From assembly GCA_009767595.1 (NCBI GenBank), contig VSDK01023782.1, forward strand, positions 70,383 to 134,382: a stretch of DNA of 64,000 bases, in the 5' to 3' direction. Source of the stretch: Symbiodinium kawagutii (Eukaryota; Sar; Dinophyceae; Suessiales; Symbiodiniaceae). A program made the position numbers and the translations under genes. This document shows positions 22,527 to 32,109 of this stretch, in pieces; the stretch's first letter is position 1, and the number at the start of each line of letters is the position of its first letter. The notes under the pieces were generated by a model. It did no database searches, was not told the DNA's origin, and was given only the letters and a program-made list of their open reading frames with translations.

Positions 22527-22680
22527 GGTTGGGTACGGCTTCACCATCCATTGCGGGGCACCAAAACCAGGGGCACCGCATGGATACCTTCACTCGCCCA
22601 CCGCCCTTCGCGCCTTCGCGGTGTTCGCGAAATTGGCCCTGCAAAGCTTTGTGAAAGGCGGGCTGCACCACTGCCTCACA
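22527..22680 (-). CDS. Putative exon, unknown protein
   Basis: Minus-strand open island with VVQPAFHKALQGQFREHREG and PWFWCP. The frame runs into the poly-His array past 22475, so the real 3' edge is near a GGTTCATG donor at about 22522. Confidence 0.42.
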
Positions 22681-22689
22681 AGCGCCAGG

Positions 22690-23765
22690 GATCAACAGCG
22701 ATCAACAGCCACCAGGGATCAACAGCCACCAGCAAGCAACAAGCAATCTGTAACCTAAGTTGGGGATAAGTTGGGGAAAAAATGAATTGCTTGGAGAAAT
22801 TCTGTTGGGAATATTGAGCCTGAGACAGCTGGACTTGGAAAGAAAATGCTGGTTCAAAGATGGACGACCATGGTGGAAACTGCATACACTTCTGTGCCAG
22901 GGAATGAGGGCATGCTGAATTCATGGTAGCATGAGCATCAGCCCACATGGGGTGTATCATAGAATGTAACCATGAGCTCCCATCCCTTTGGGTACCAAGC
23001 CTTTGAAACATGATCCCATTTTGAAATCAGACTCATGGTTTCTGGGTGTGAAACGGCACCAATTTCACGGCTACATCTGAAGCCCCATGTGACAAGTTTT
23101 CAAACACAACAGCCAGCTATTGGGGCTGCCCCTTTGCTTTTTTTCTGGACCCAATTCTGTAGGCAAACCACTGTCCGGGCACAATCCTAACAGCAAACTG
23201 AGCTTCCAACATTTGGAATCACTCCCACATGCATCCCAACCACTCAAGATTGACGCTTCTACCCTCAACTCCAAGCGACCGTGAAATTGGTTTCTAGCCA
23301 CTGCAAAGCACTTGCTACACCTGGCACGAGATGGCTGTCAAAATCCAACAGCACTCCTCGTGAACTTTACAAATTCAGATCACTGGATGGGCTATTGCCC
23401 TCGGATGTCAGCTATGCGGAAGTAGGGAACTGCTGGCAGCAGCTCTTGTGCATGGCAATTCGACGAGTTCAATTCTAAGATGACAAATTCTATTGATGGC
23501 CGGCTTTCCCATCTTTCCCCTTGGTTAGTCCAGTAATTATGTCTCAAAGGGTTCACCACTCCTTGGCGACCTGTGATTCTATAGACCAACAGCATGATGA
23601 TCAACAGTTCGATGGCTATCAAAAATAAACACCAAACATCACCAAACAATGGAGGCAACAGACCGCAATATTGTTGTATAACCAAAGACAACTCGTGCTT
23701 TACTATCAAAGACCTGTGGGTTGCTGAATCTCCCATTTCCCCTATTGCTACTTGGCCCTACACCA
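22690..23765. other. Possible coding remnants, none convincing
   Basis: Minus-strand open frames at 22676-23011 and 23071-23301 have mixed composition but no motif or consistent splice sites. A CAGCCACCAGGGATCAA repeat lies at 22690-22730. Confidence 0.35.
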
Positions 23766-23772
23766 TTACTCT

Positions 23773-23975
23773 CCAATCACGAACCAGACATGGAAACCCC
23801 TTGCTCCCAAGCGCTCCCTCCCAACCAACAGCGAGATCATGACCAACAACAATCTTCGGCCCATGACGATCGACCGCACCTGGCCAATGAATTGGCTGCA
23901 ACTTTGGGTCCAGCAGTGCGTTGGAGGCAAGCTGTTCCTTGGAAGCGGTGAAGTGGCTCGGCGGGGTGCAGCTAC
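23773..23975 (-). CDS. Putative exon, unknown protein
   Basis: Minus-strand open island containing FTASKEQLASNALLDPKLQP and GPKIVVGHDL. Composition is clearly protein-like. It is preceded on its strand by a (CCAA)n run at 23979-24027. Confidence 0.42.
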
Positions 23976-24029
23976 GTGGTCGGTTGGTTGGTTGGCGGGT
24001 TGGCTGGTTGGCTGGCTGGTTGGTTGACA

Positions 24030-25590
24030 ACCAGTGAAAAACACCGAAATCCAACAGGTTCAAGCCAACACTAGTGGAGATATGACTCGTGACTGCTTGT
24101 CATGGGAGATCCAGTAGCCAATCAATGCCGAACCATGTTGTACATACCTGTTGTGATTCAGGGACTGCTTGGCTGTTTAATTAGGCTGTTTTTGATGGTC
24201 GACAAAAAGCAGGATTCCGAGGTCATGGGGATCCGGGGCTTGTTGGTTGGTATGGCAAAGTGTTCACAAATCAACAATTTCAGGATGTCTTCAAGCAGCC
24301 GAGCGACATTCGGTCTTGCCACCTTTATCCAGTGTTAAAATTTCTGACACATCGCAGCCAAATGCCCTTAGCAGTGACCGAACTATAGGCGATCACGTGT
24401 TTCTTCCTTTGTTATCGCCCCTTGTCTCCTCCGGGGTTTCGTGTGGAGAACATCCAAAGCAAACTAATCCTCGAGCCCCTCAGGGTCCGCAACCCGGCCC
24501 CTTTTCACATCAGCTGACGTTCAAAACTTCGCTCCATTGTCGAGGGTGCATCACCAGGCCTTGCGGCGAGACTGTCTGGGTGACCACTAAGGTTTATAAT
24601 GCCATCGTGCTGAGGATGAGTGTGTCATTCTGTTATCATGATATCACCCATCAAGCATGTGGTCAAAGAGCCTATCGACCATGCACCAGGTCAAAACCTT
24701 TTCCGCTTGCCTTTGGCATACATCGACAAAGACTACTTACTACCTCTTGCTTTTGACAAACAGAAACAGTTATGACTAAACAAATGCCTTACACTCTGGT
24801 GATCTAACATAGCAATGGATAATCCACCATTTGTTTACATTCCCACATTTTTCGAAACAATGGCACTGGCAGCCAAAAGACAGAAACCTCCCGCTGGACG
24901 AATGATTCAAATGTCGATGTTTGCAATTGCTCCTTGCCTTTGTAAGTCTCTCCTTGTTGGTGAAACGTCCCGCTGCTGGTTAGATCCCAAAAAATCCACC
25001 GGCTAAGCGCTTGTTCAGCCAGTGGTTCACCTGCCCCACCTGTAGTGATTCCGAACAACCATGGTCCACCATGGACCTCCTGTGAAGCGCACCACCGTGG
25101 AAAATCACGAGAGTTTTCTATGAAACCATCATTTTTACCTATTCATTCATGGTTTCACCAGTTACAATTCATTGTCAGTGAATCTGCATGGATAAAAAAC
25201 AATCATTCTAAACCACTATGATTTACAATGGTTATTTGGAGGTTGGTAGATAATCGGCCAATTTCTTCCTGGTTATTGATTTTTCTTGCAGACATTCTCA
25301 TTTCCTCCAGCATTAAGAATGTAAACGCACGCGCCCATCACTAATCATCATTAACCATCAATAGCCATTAGCCATTATGTGCCTCTATTACCCTTGGGTA
25401 AACCAATCTGGCAATGCAAAATCAGCATTTTTATAGGGAAACCAAAGGAGATCAGCTATAAATGGCAGATTTCCGATTGCCATGTGACTTTGCCAGAAGG
25501 TGACTGTGAGTGATGATAACCATTGATAGCCGATTTCCTTGGCATTAACCATTTGTGATCGCTAGCTGTTTACCGGAAGGTAACCATTCA
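24030..25590. other. Unassigned; a few open frames
   Basis: A plus-strand frame at 24247-24756 (169 codons) and a minus-strand frame at 24804-25058 (includes TTGGAGEPLAEQALSRWIFW) are open but unrecognised. The remainder is AT-rich filler. Confidence 0.35.
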
Positions 25591-25593
25591 TAA

Positions 25594-25686
25594 CTGGTTG
25601 GTGGTTTCAACCCCTTTGAAAAATATTTGTCAACCAACCAACCATTTGGGAATACTAGGGAAAATAAAAAATGTTTGAAACCACCA
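25594..25686 (+). mobile_element. MITE-1 copy, interrupted by the LINE
   Basis: Left end CTGGTTGGTGGTTTCAACCC and interior CAACCAACCAACC, TACTAGGGAAAATAAAAAAT, then the right inverted repeat as far as TTTGAAACCACCA. The remaining right end (ACTAAC) is found on the other side of the retrotransposon at 35203. This copy was the insertion target. Confidence 0.75.
25674..25686. repeat. LINE target-site duplication, 3' side
   Basis: TTTGAAACCACCA, identical to 35190-35202. Confidence 0.75.
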
Positions 25687-25751
25687 TGTTCCACCATGTT
25701 CCCTCTGCGCGCGTGCTCAAGAGCTGGAGCGACGCGCGTGTCCACCTGTCG

Positions 25752-27518
25752 TCATCCCAGGCTCGCCGCCTCGGGAAGCTGCATCTGCTGGCACTTTGTG
25801 GCCGCAGGAAGAAACCTAAGCTCAGCCGCCCCTTTCAAGCAAGGCTTGCGAAGTTGTCGTAACAGCCAGCTATCTGAGGACTGCAGGCCATGTCCGTCCC
25901 ATTCAACTGCAATGCAGGGCACAAAACTCTGGATGGCCTCCCCCGCACCCTTGAGAGTCTCCAAAGCAGCTGTCTGGTTCGTACTCTTCAAAAACACTTT
26001 CATCATCCTGCGAAACCATTTCAGTCTCGCAGCAAACAAAAACTCCTCCACTTCCAGGTAAGGCCGTGTTGTCTGGTCTAACCACTTCTTTCCACACTTC
26101 AGCGGTCCGACATGGCCCCATGTGAGTTGAAAGTCGACGTACAAGTGCGCACATGTAATCCACTGAACCGTGCCAGCTCGAACAGGGTCGGTACGGAATT
26201 GCCACCACAACCGCACCTTCTGCATCAATCCAGCTCCATATTCGTGAAGTAAACTGTGCGGGATAGAACCATCCCAGCCATTCCGGTCAAAGATCGCTGG
26301 GAAGTCACGTTTGGTCCGAGGTTCTTGCACTGCCACTGCATCCAAGGTCTGCTCAGCAGCTGCACCCACGTGCAGGTGGGCAGCAGCAACATGCAAAGCC
26401 ACCACTTCGCCATGCAGCAGCTTCGCCTGGTTCACCATGGCGACATGGTCCGTCCACAGCTGCCAGAACTCCGGAGCACGTTGCAGGTTAACTGCCTTAG
26501 CCACTCGATCCACTGCAGCGTTGTGCCAGAGTTCCCAATAATCCAGCAACGAAACCACATTGCTCACGTCTCTGTGTGCTTTCGTCTTGCGAAGGCGAAC
26601 ATGGTCATGCGGAAGAACCTGAAGAGATCCCTCAATCCAGGTCCACAAGTCTGAATTGCGCTTGCTTGGTTTAGGTCGCACCCCACCTGCGAGGAGCAAC
26701 GTCAACTTCTGAACCACGCCTTGACAGTCACAGAAGATGCAAACCCTGGCTTTCACAACTGCTGCATGGTGCAGCACAAAACCAATGGCATACAATTCGG
26801 CTCTGTAAGCAGTTTGGCAAATGCCTTGCAGCACCGCAGCTCCCAAGATACCCTTATGCTGACCACGCCAGGCACCCGTGTAAGGGGAAGCCAACAAGGC
26901 CCCCCAGGCTGCAAACCGTTGTTCTGGCAGGTGTTGATTGTAACATGAACCATCTGTAAAAACAAAGTTCCAACCGACCAGATCAAGTGCAGTGTACAAA
27001 GGTGGTATGTCCTTGGGTAGACGAAGCAACATGCCCAACCAAAGTTTCATAGTAGGAGGTCTCCAAGCCCAACTACGCAAAGTAAGCACATCTGGTAGCT
27101 GATCAAGGAAACGACAAACCGTGGGGGCATACTGTTGTCTCAAATCTGCAGTCTGCTTGCACTCCCAGTACCTGTGTCGAAGCGAATCCGGTTGTCCACA
27201 CCAAACACACGTACCATCCTGATCCGTCCAATGCTCCTGAGCATTCTGAGTGAACAGACCACCTGCCAGCGACAACCGAAGCAAGCCTTGATCCTCCGGA
27301 GACAGTTCATGCAGAGCCTTGCGAGTCAAGGCCACATCCACCTGATCCAAAGCGACAAATTCCGGACGGTGAGAAACCTGAGCTGCTACATAACGATGCC
27401 AAGCCTGATCCAAGCGAAACACAACTTCATGAAAGTTGGTGGTGCAAGGATGAAACGTCCCAAACTGGTCACCAAGTGATCCATCTGACTGCACACTGAC
27501 CCCACCTTCTGCAACCTG
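25752..27518 (-). CDS. LINE frame D: zinc knuckle, RNase H and unknown C-terminal domain
   Basis: Open frame of about 588 codons with no ATG in its first 150 residues, so it is probably expressed as a frameshift extension of frame C, which it overlaps by about 130 bp. Numbered from 27494, it has a Cys/His knuckle (CVWC...H...C, about residues 96-112) as found downstream of reverse transcriptase in many LINEs. An RNase H domain follows with FTDGS (D181), RAELYA (E233), CDCQGV (D256), KAH (H307) and NAAVDRVAK (D329). All catalytic positions are present. The last 240 residues, Trp-rich, match nothing I know. RNase H would remove the RNA template during reverse transcription. Confidence 0.85.
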   Translation of the reverse strand, partial: QVAEGGVSVQSDGSLGDQFGTFHPCTTNFHEVVFRLDQAWHRYVAAQVSHRPEFVALDQVDVALTRKALHELSPEDQGLLRLSLAGGLFTQNAQEHWTDQDGTCVWCGQPDSLRHRYWECKQTADLRQQYAPTVCRFLDQLPDVLTLRSWAWRPPTMKLWLGMLLRLPKDIPPLYTALDLVGWNFVFTDGSCYNQHLPEQRFAAWGALLASPYTGAWRGQHKGILGAAVLQGICQTAYRAELYAIGFVLHHAAVVKARVCIFCDCQGVVQKLTLLLAGGVRPKPSKRNSDLWTWIEGSLQVLPHDHVRLRKTKAHRDVSNVVSLLDYWELWHNAAVDRVAKAVNLQRAPEFWQLWTDHVAMVNQAKLLHGEVVALHVAAAHLHVGAAAEQTLDAVAVQEPRTKRDFPAIFDRNGWDGSIPHSLLHEYGAGLMQKVRLWWQFRTDPVRAGTVQWITCAHLYVDFQLTWGHVGPLKCGKKWLDQTTRPYLEVEEFLFAARLKWFRRMMKVFLKSTNQTAALETLKGAGEAIQSFVPCIAVEWDGHGLQSSDSWLLRQLRKPCLKGAAELRFLPAATKCQQMQLPEAASLG

Positions 27519-30500
27519 TCAACCAGGATGGCAACCGGAGAAGTGACCAGCGGCTGCAAGTCCCCGTTGGCTGTGGGGAAAACTTCACTAGCCCAAAAAT
27601 CCACATGACGGAATTCAAGAGCATGTTTGAGGGTTTGCAAGATGCCAACATAGAATGGGTCCAACTGAGATTCCACCAGTCCTAACAGGAGCAAAGGGTT
27701 GACACCAGGTTTCTGCATGTGCAATGCTTTGGCAGCCTGACGCCGTGCCTGCAACCAGTGTGAATCACCCAAATGCACATTGCAAACGGCATGAAGTCCA
27801 CGGGGCCATGCAACAGTTCTGATGGCTTTCAGCTTGGTGGGATAGCTGGCCCTGCTTGTGCGAAGGCGAACCCAGAAGTCATCGAGGTCTGCCAAACGTT
27901 GAGTCACAGTGCTGTTAGTGAGTTGCTTGGACATGGCGATGTGAGCTCCGAGGTCCTTAGCATGATGCTTAACCTGCAAGCCTGCCTTGCGCATGTTGGC
28001 ACGGACAACTGCATTAGTGGACCAACCATAGGTCTTGGCACGGTCCACTGTGAGGTCAACTTTGCCACAGAAATCCAGAAGCATGTGGAGTTGCTGGAGA
28101 GCCGCATCAGCACTCCAAGTGACAAAGTCATAGTTGTCAACAAATGAAAGCATGCGGATTTCCGGTTGCAAAGCACGAAACCACCTGTGGCAAAGATGAT
28201 CCAAAAGCAGCATGCCAAAGCAACTTAAGGCACAACCCTCCGCCAAGCCCGTGCTGGTAAGAAATCCAGCACTGAAACTGTCTCGCACCTTGAAGTGGCG
28301 CTTCATCTGCTTCAACGCCCCAGTCCAAGACAGCACCAAGGGGAAAGGAACACCTGCTGCCAATGCACTCGCAAGAACTGGCCACCGGGGTAAGCAGTTG
28401 TAGGCTTTTTCGATGTCTGCCGTGAGCCCACTCAAGACCAAACCTTGATCGTATGCACGCTGGATGTCTTGAACGATGGCTCCCCACAAATGTGAGGTTT
28501 GGTGATGCTGGCGGTTCCCATGGATATCAGTGTCACACCATTCCCCAGCCCAAGCTAGCAACGAACGAGCATGAAGGCTGGAGAAACATCGATAGCATAA
28601 GCTAAAAATGGTGATAGGTCGGAAGTCATTGGTCGAACACGGGTCCAACCGCTTCGCTAGCGACGCCACCTTGCCAGCAACGACCTGCGATGGCCAAGTA
28701 CCTGTGGCATAGGTACGCTGGTACATGTTGACAATGCTGGTCAAAGCGGATTCAGGGACTGCCAACAGGTCTCGTCTGCTAACCCCATCAAGGCCACAAG
28801 CTGAATGGACCTTCTTGTGGGAAGCTTCAGCCCGAAGCAAAGCCGCATCGATGTTCAGCAAAGGCACAGGGCGAAATTCCATGGTGGCAACACTGAACTG
28901 CACAATTTCTGCCCAATGGGAGGTCGGCCAGCTATCGTGTTTGCACCATCTTTGACTCCACTGCTCATGAAAGGCCGCGAAGATGGCTTCCAACCGGCCA
29001 ATGGGTCTTGACTGGGTGATCACATCCTTGGGAGCCACAGCACTCAAATCCTCCACAAACAACTTATCAGTTGTAGCGTGCACCACTGGAAGGAACTTTC
29101 CATTGACCAAGAACGGCAAGTCAGGGTCAAACTGCTGGGGCGGTTGGATCAAAACCGCTGCATCATCCGGGCAAAGTTCGACAACCTCTGTCTTGGTGAC
29201 ATCCAACAAGGTGTTCACTGGTTCGGGAGCCGCACGTTTGACATCACGGTAAACAAGGTTGGGATTGTGGGCATGCCTGAAGATCTCATGCTGCTTCTTG
29301 GCTTGGTTCAAGTTCTGTTCGAACCATCGAACTTCACTTTGAAACATGGCCACCATCTGAGCGGCAACCTGATATGTGGGCATCACTGCAGGAACATCAA
29401 GGCAATCACCAAGGCCATGGTAATGACGGCCTCGCCACCAAGTTGCAAACGAAGGTTGGAAACCGGCTGCATGCAACACACTTGTCCAAAGTTGAATCCC
29501 ATGGGCGATCTGGGCTGCATCTCTGGAACCTCTGTGCCGGCTAGACCAACGGGAATAATTGTCAAGTCGTCTCAGCTGGCGCAACCATCTTGCATGTTGA
29601 AGGTTGTGGCCGTGAAAGTTGGGCTGAAACTCATGTGAGCGTCCCTTCTTGACAGGGGGAACCCAACCAGCAACTTTTCGTGGAGCTGTCTGACAACCCC
29701 GACCTTGCATCTTTGGAAACCACTGGGTACCCAAGGCTGCAGCAGCTTTGCTTTCATGCCTATCCCATAGCAACTGATATTGTTTATCTGGATCCAAGGG
29801 GGCCTCGAAACTCACGGCTTCAGCTTGCATACCCTGCTGATCCCAAGGGATAGGATGCGGCTGCGGCCAAATATATCGAAACAGTGCTTCTTTGTGGATC
29901 GAAAACTTGGCAGTGATGACGGAATGATCCTTGAACGTATCATGAATCACTTGTGCTGATTGGAACCTTTGACAAAATTCCGCTGAGATCCAAAGGTAAT
30001 CTTTCCTGGTACGGTGCTTACATGTGTGTTCAATGGCAGTTCCGAAACGAATCCGTGACAACTCTTGAACTTCATACCATCCATGATTGGAGAGGACCTC
30101 CGCAACATCCACATCACCAGCTTCCAAATTCCAATCGGCACAGAAGTAGCGAGGGCCTGATGCCACCACCAACAAATGCTCCAATACGTGTCGCAACATG
30201 GCATTGGTCCGTTTGACCGGCTGTTTATGCAATTTGCTTTGAGGAACTCCATACACTAGACCTCCAGTGATCCAGTGGTTCGCCACATAGGTTCCAGCAA
30301 TCTGGACTCTACCTGATTCATACAAATCCTCAGGCCAGGAGGAACACAATGCACGGATTGGGAACTTGGACGCAAAAGCCACTCCTGACCATTGACCTGC
30401 AAAACCATCTGCAAAACGAGCTTGCACTGGCATGCCCGTGACGACATGCTTCAACTCACTGTGGGTCTTCAAACTGGCGCAGAACAAAGACCTGGAATTC

Positions 30501-30694
30501 TTGGTAAGGTGCGTTTCACTGATAGCTAACACATCCGCATTGACACTGGATAGCAAAGCAGTTTTCCCTAGCACCCCGCTAGGGTTGCAAACACCAATGG
30601 TAAACTGAGGCTCACAACTCGAATGCTGTGCAGAGGGACCAGGGGTTTTGGCCTCACCAACACGGCAGAACGACGAAATGAGCAGCGGAAGCAT
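27386..30694 (-). CDS. LINE frame C: APE endonuclease and reverse transcriptase
   Basis: About 1102 codons from the first ATG. The open frame extends upstream to the TGA of frame B in the same phase. Residues about 30-265 form an APE-type endonuclease: SETHL (E60), ADWN (D187, N189), KDYLW (D232) and DHS (D256-H257). Residues about 630-920 form the reverse transcriptase: FRPIT, motif A TADIEKAY (D760), motif B GLAEGCALS, and motif C FVDN (851-854), where the second Asp of the usual DD is Asn, then LGAHI. The N-terminus is hydrophobic (MLPLLISS) and followed by RVGEAKTPGP, which resembles a 2A-type motif with Thr in place of the usual Asn. It nicks target DNA and copies the element RNA in the nucleus. 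Confidence 0.92.
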   Translation of the reverse strand: MLPLLISSFCRVGEAKTPGPSAQHSSCEPQFTIGVCNPSGVLGKTALLSSVNADVLAISETHLTKNSRSLFCASLKTHSELKHVVTGMPVQARFADGFAGQWSGVAFASKFPIRALCSSWPEDLYESGRVQIAGTYVANHWITGGLVYGVPQSKLHKQPVKRTNAMLRHVLEHLLVVASGPRYFCADWNLEAGDVDVAEVLSNHGWYEVQELSRIRFGTAIEHTCKHRTRKDYLWISAEFCQRFQSAQVIHDTFKDHSVITAKFSIHKEALFRYIWPQPHPIPWDQQGMQAEAVSFEAPLDPDKQYQLLWDRHESKAAAALGTQWFPKMQGRGCQTAPRKVAGWVPPVKKGRSHEFQPNFHGHNLQHARWLRQLRRLDNYSRWSSRHRGSRDAAQIAHGIQLWTSVLHAAGFQPSFATWWRGRHYHGLGDCLDVPAVMPTYQVAAQMVAMFQSEVRWFEQNLNQAKKQHEIFRHAHNPNLVYRDVKRAAPEPVNTLLDVTKTEVVELCPDDAAVLIQPPQQFDPDLPFLVNGKFLPVVHATTDKLFVEDLSAVAPKDVITQSRPIGRLEAIFAAFHEQWSQRWCKHDSWPTSHWAEIVQFSVATMEFRPVPLLNIDAALLRAEASHKKVHSACGLDGVSRRDLLAVPESALTSIVNMYQRTYATGTWPSQVVAGKVASLAKRLDPCSTNDFRPITIFSLCYRCFSSLHARSLLAWAGEWCDTDIHGNRQHHQTSHLWGAIVQDIQRAYDQGLVLSGLTADIEKAYNCLPRWPVLASALAAGVPFPLVLSWTGALKQMKRHFKVRDSFSAGFLTSTGLAEGCALSCFGMLLLDHLCHRWFRALQPEIRMLSFVDNYDFVTWSADAALQQLHMLLDFCGKVDLTVDRAKTYGWSTNAVVRANMRKAGLQVKHHAKDLGAHIAMSKQLTNSTVTQRLADLDDFWVRLRTSRASYPTKLKAIRTVAWPRGLHAVCNVHLGDSHWLQARRQAAKALHMQKPGVNPLLLLGLVESQLDPFYVGILQTLKHALEFRHVDFWASEVFPTANGDLQPLVTSPVAILVDRLQKVGSVCSQMDHLVTSLGRFILAPPTFMKLCFAWIRLGIVM
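27458..27464 (-). promoter_or_regulatory. Candidate -1 ribosomal frameshift heptamer
   Basis: On the element strand the sequence T TTG GGA occurs in the phase of frame C (AGT TTG GGA) inside the overlap with frame D. Frame D is the -1 frame and reads TTT GGG ACG here. This fits the X-XXY-YYZ slippery rule. The GGG in the YYY position is less favoured than AAA or TTT. I did not fold a downstream pseudoknot. Confidence 0.5.
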
Positions 30695-30775
30695 CAACCA
30701 CAACTTCAAGCACCTGATGGCCCGAAAAACTAAGCTAACTCCAAACTTGGGCCGTGGTTTGGAGCTACCTTGCCT

Positions 30776-32098
30776 TCACTCATGGGCTCGGGGGACCCGA
30801 GGCTGCAGCAGGCTTTCGATATGGCCCATCTGCTCCTTGAACATCTCAGCCATCTGTCGACGCTGCACGTCCAGCTGAGCTGTCATCTGGCTTTGCAACG
30901 TTTGAACCTGTGCCGAATGCTGCATGTGATGATCGTTCACCACCTTTTCCATATGCACTTGACGAGAACTCACTTGCTGCATCTGCTGCTCAAGTGCTTG
31001 AAGGCGCTGCTCCTGGTCGTCCACCTCCATGGACTGAGGCACTGGCAACTTAGCTAACACAGCTTGTTCAATCCTGGTCTCAATGTCCGTCAGCTTGTCA
31101 GCTTGAACTGGCTGGATGGGCTGAGGCTTGGGAGCTGTCTGCCAAGGGTCCTTGTAGAGCCATGGGTCAACATTAGTGGCATTGGCTTGCGAACACATCT
31201 TCACCGTCGAGGCCTGGCCAATGATGCCTGCAGCACCTTGCGCATCACCGGATTCAGCTTCGGTCACAACCACCTGGCCATGCTGCATGTGCCAAACTGT
31301 TTCCTTGGGGCCATCGATGGCCTGGACTGACCACATGACACCACCCTCCACCGCGCGAGCAGGTTGCAATGGTCGAGCATGCCACTGCTGTTCCTTCAAA
31401 ATCTTTGCCAACTGCTTTCGATCGACTCCGAAAGGCCAAGGTCCACAATGGAACGTGAGTCGAGCCCCTGGCTGCAAAAACATGCCTTCTGGTTTCAATC
31501 CAGCATACACAGACTCGAAATGCTTGGCTGGGACCCGCACTCCGTAACGGTTGCCAGTACGAGCAAGGCCAATGCATCGTGGCTCACATCTCATTTTGTG
31601 CAGGGCATCACTGAAGGTACACTGCGGCAGCCATACGATCTGGAATTCGTCACTTGGGCTGGTCCCACTCTCAACACGAGGTTCAATGTACAAACCGTGG
31701 CTACCACTGCAGGTCAACACCGCAACCTCCTGCTCCTTGGAAAACCGAATGAACACCGAGAAGTGACTTGCGGCTGTGGCTTTGGCAGGTCGTCCATTAT
31801 CACTGAAGTACTGCCGACGGAACACATCACGGACAACCTCGGTTTCATGCATTGGATCAACATGTGCCTTGGGACAATCGCAGTTTTCACTTCTGCAGAC
31901 CTGCAAGGGTTCGACCAAATCTAGAATGGCCTTCACTGGCCTGGAGACTAGGGCTTCCCAGTCATACGGCCACTGATCCTTGAATACCGTGAACCTAGCA
32001 CATGCCACAGCTTCAACTGGCACAGTCGGGCCTGCAGTGGCCTGGTACTGGTAGATCATCGTGCCACCCAACTGGACCAACACACCTGACAACAGCAT
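30776..32098 (-). CDS. LINE frame B: ORF1-like RNA-binding/coiled-coil protein
   Basis: About 440 codons from the first ATG, which lies 12 bp past the TGA of frame A. The -1 frame is also open up to 32248. Residues about 68-84 carry a Cys/His cluster (CRSENCDCPKAHVDPMH). Residues about 219-285 (PWPFGVDRKQLAKILKEQQW then ARPLQP) resemble the RRM-like part of dinoflagellate LINE ORF1 proteins, and residues about 355-435 are Gln/Glu-rich with heptads typical of a coiled coil. LINE ORF1 proteins bind element RNA and oligomerise. The stop is TGA, and the same frame stays open into frame C, so readthrough or reinitiation could link them. Confidence 0.75.
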   Translation of the reverse strand: MLLSGVLVQLGGTMIYQYQATAGPTVPVEAVACARFTVFKDQWPYDWEALVSRPVKAILDLVEPLQVCRSENCDCPKAHVDPMHETEVVRDVFRRQYFSDNGRPAKATAASHFSVFIRFSKEQEVAVLTCSGSHGLYIEPRVESGTSPSDEFQIVWLPQCTFSDALHKMRCEPRCIGLARTGNRYGVRVPAKHFESVYAGLKPEGMFLQPGARLTFHCGPWPFGVDRKQLAKILKEQQWHARPLQPARAVEGGVMWSVQAIDGPKETVWHMQHGQVVVTEAESGDAQGAAGIIGQASTVKMCSQANATNVDPWLYKDPWQTAPKPQPIQPVQADKLTDIETRIEQAVLAKLPVPQSMEVDDQEQRLQALEQQMQQVSSRQVHMEKVVNDHHMQHSAQVQTLQSQMTAQLDVQRRQMAEMFKEQMGHIESLLQPRVPRAHE

Positions 32099-32109
32099 GG
32101 GTTCCTGAT

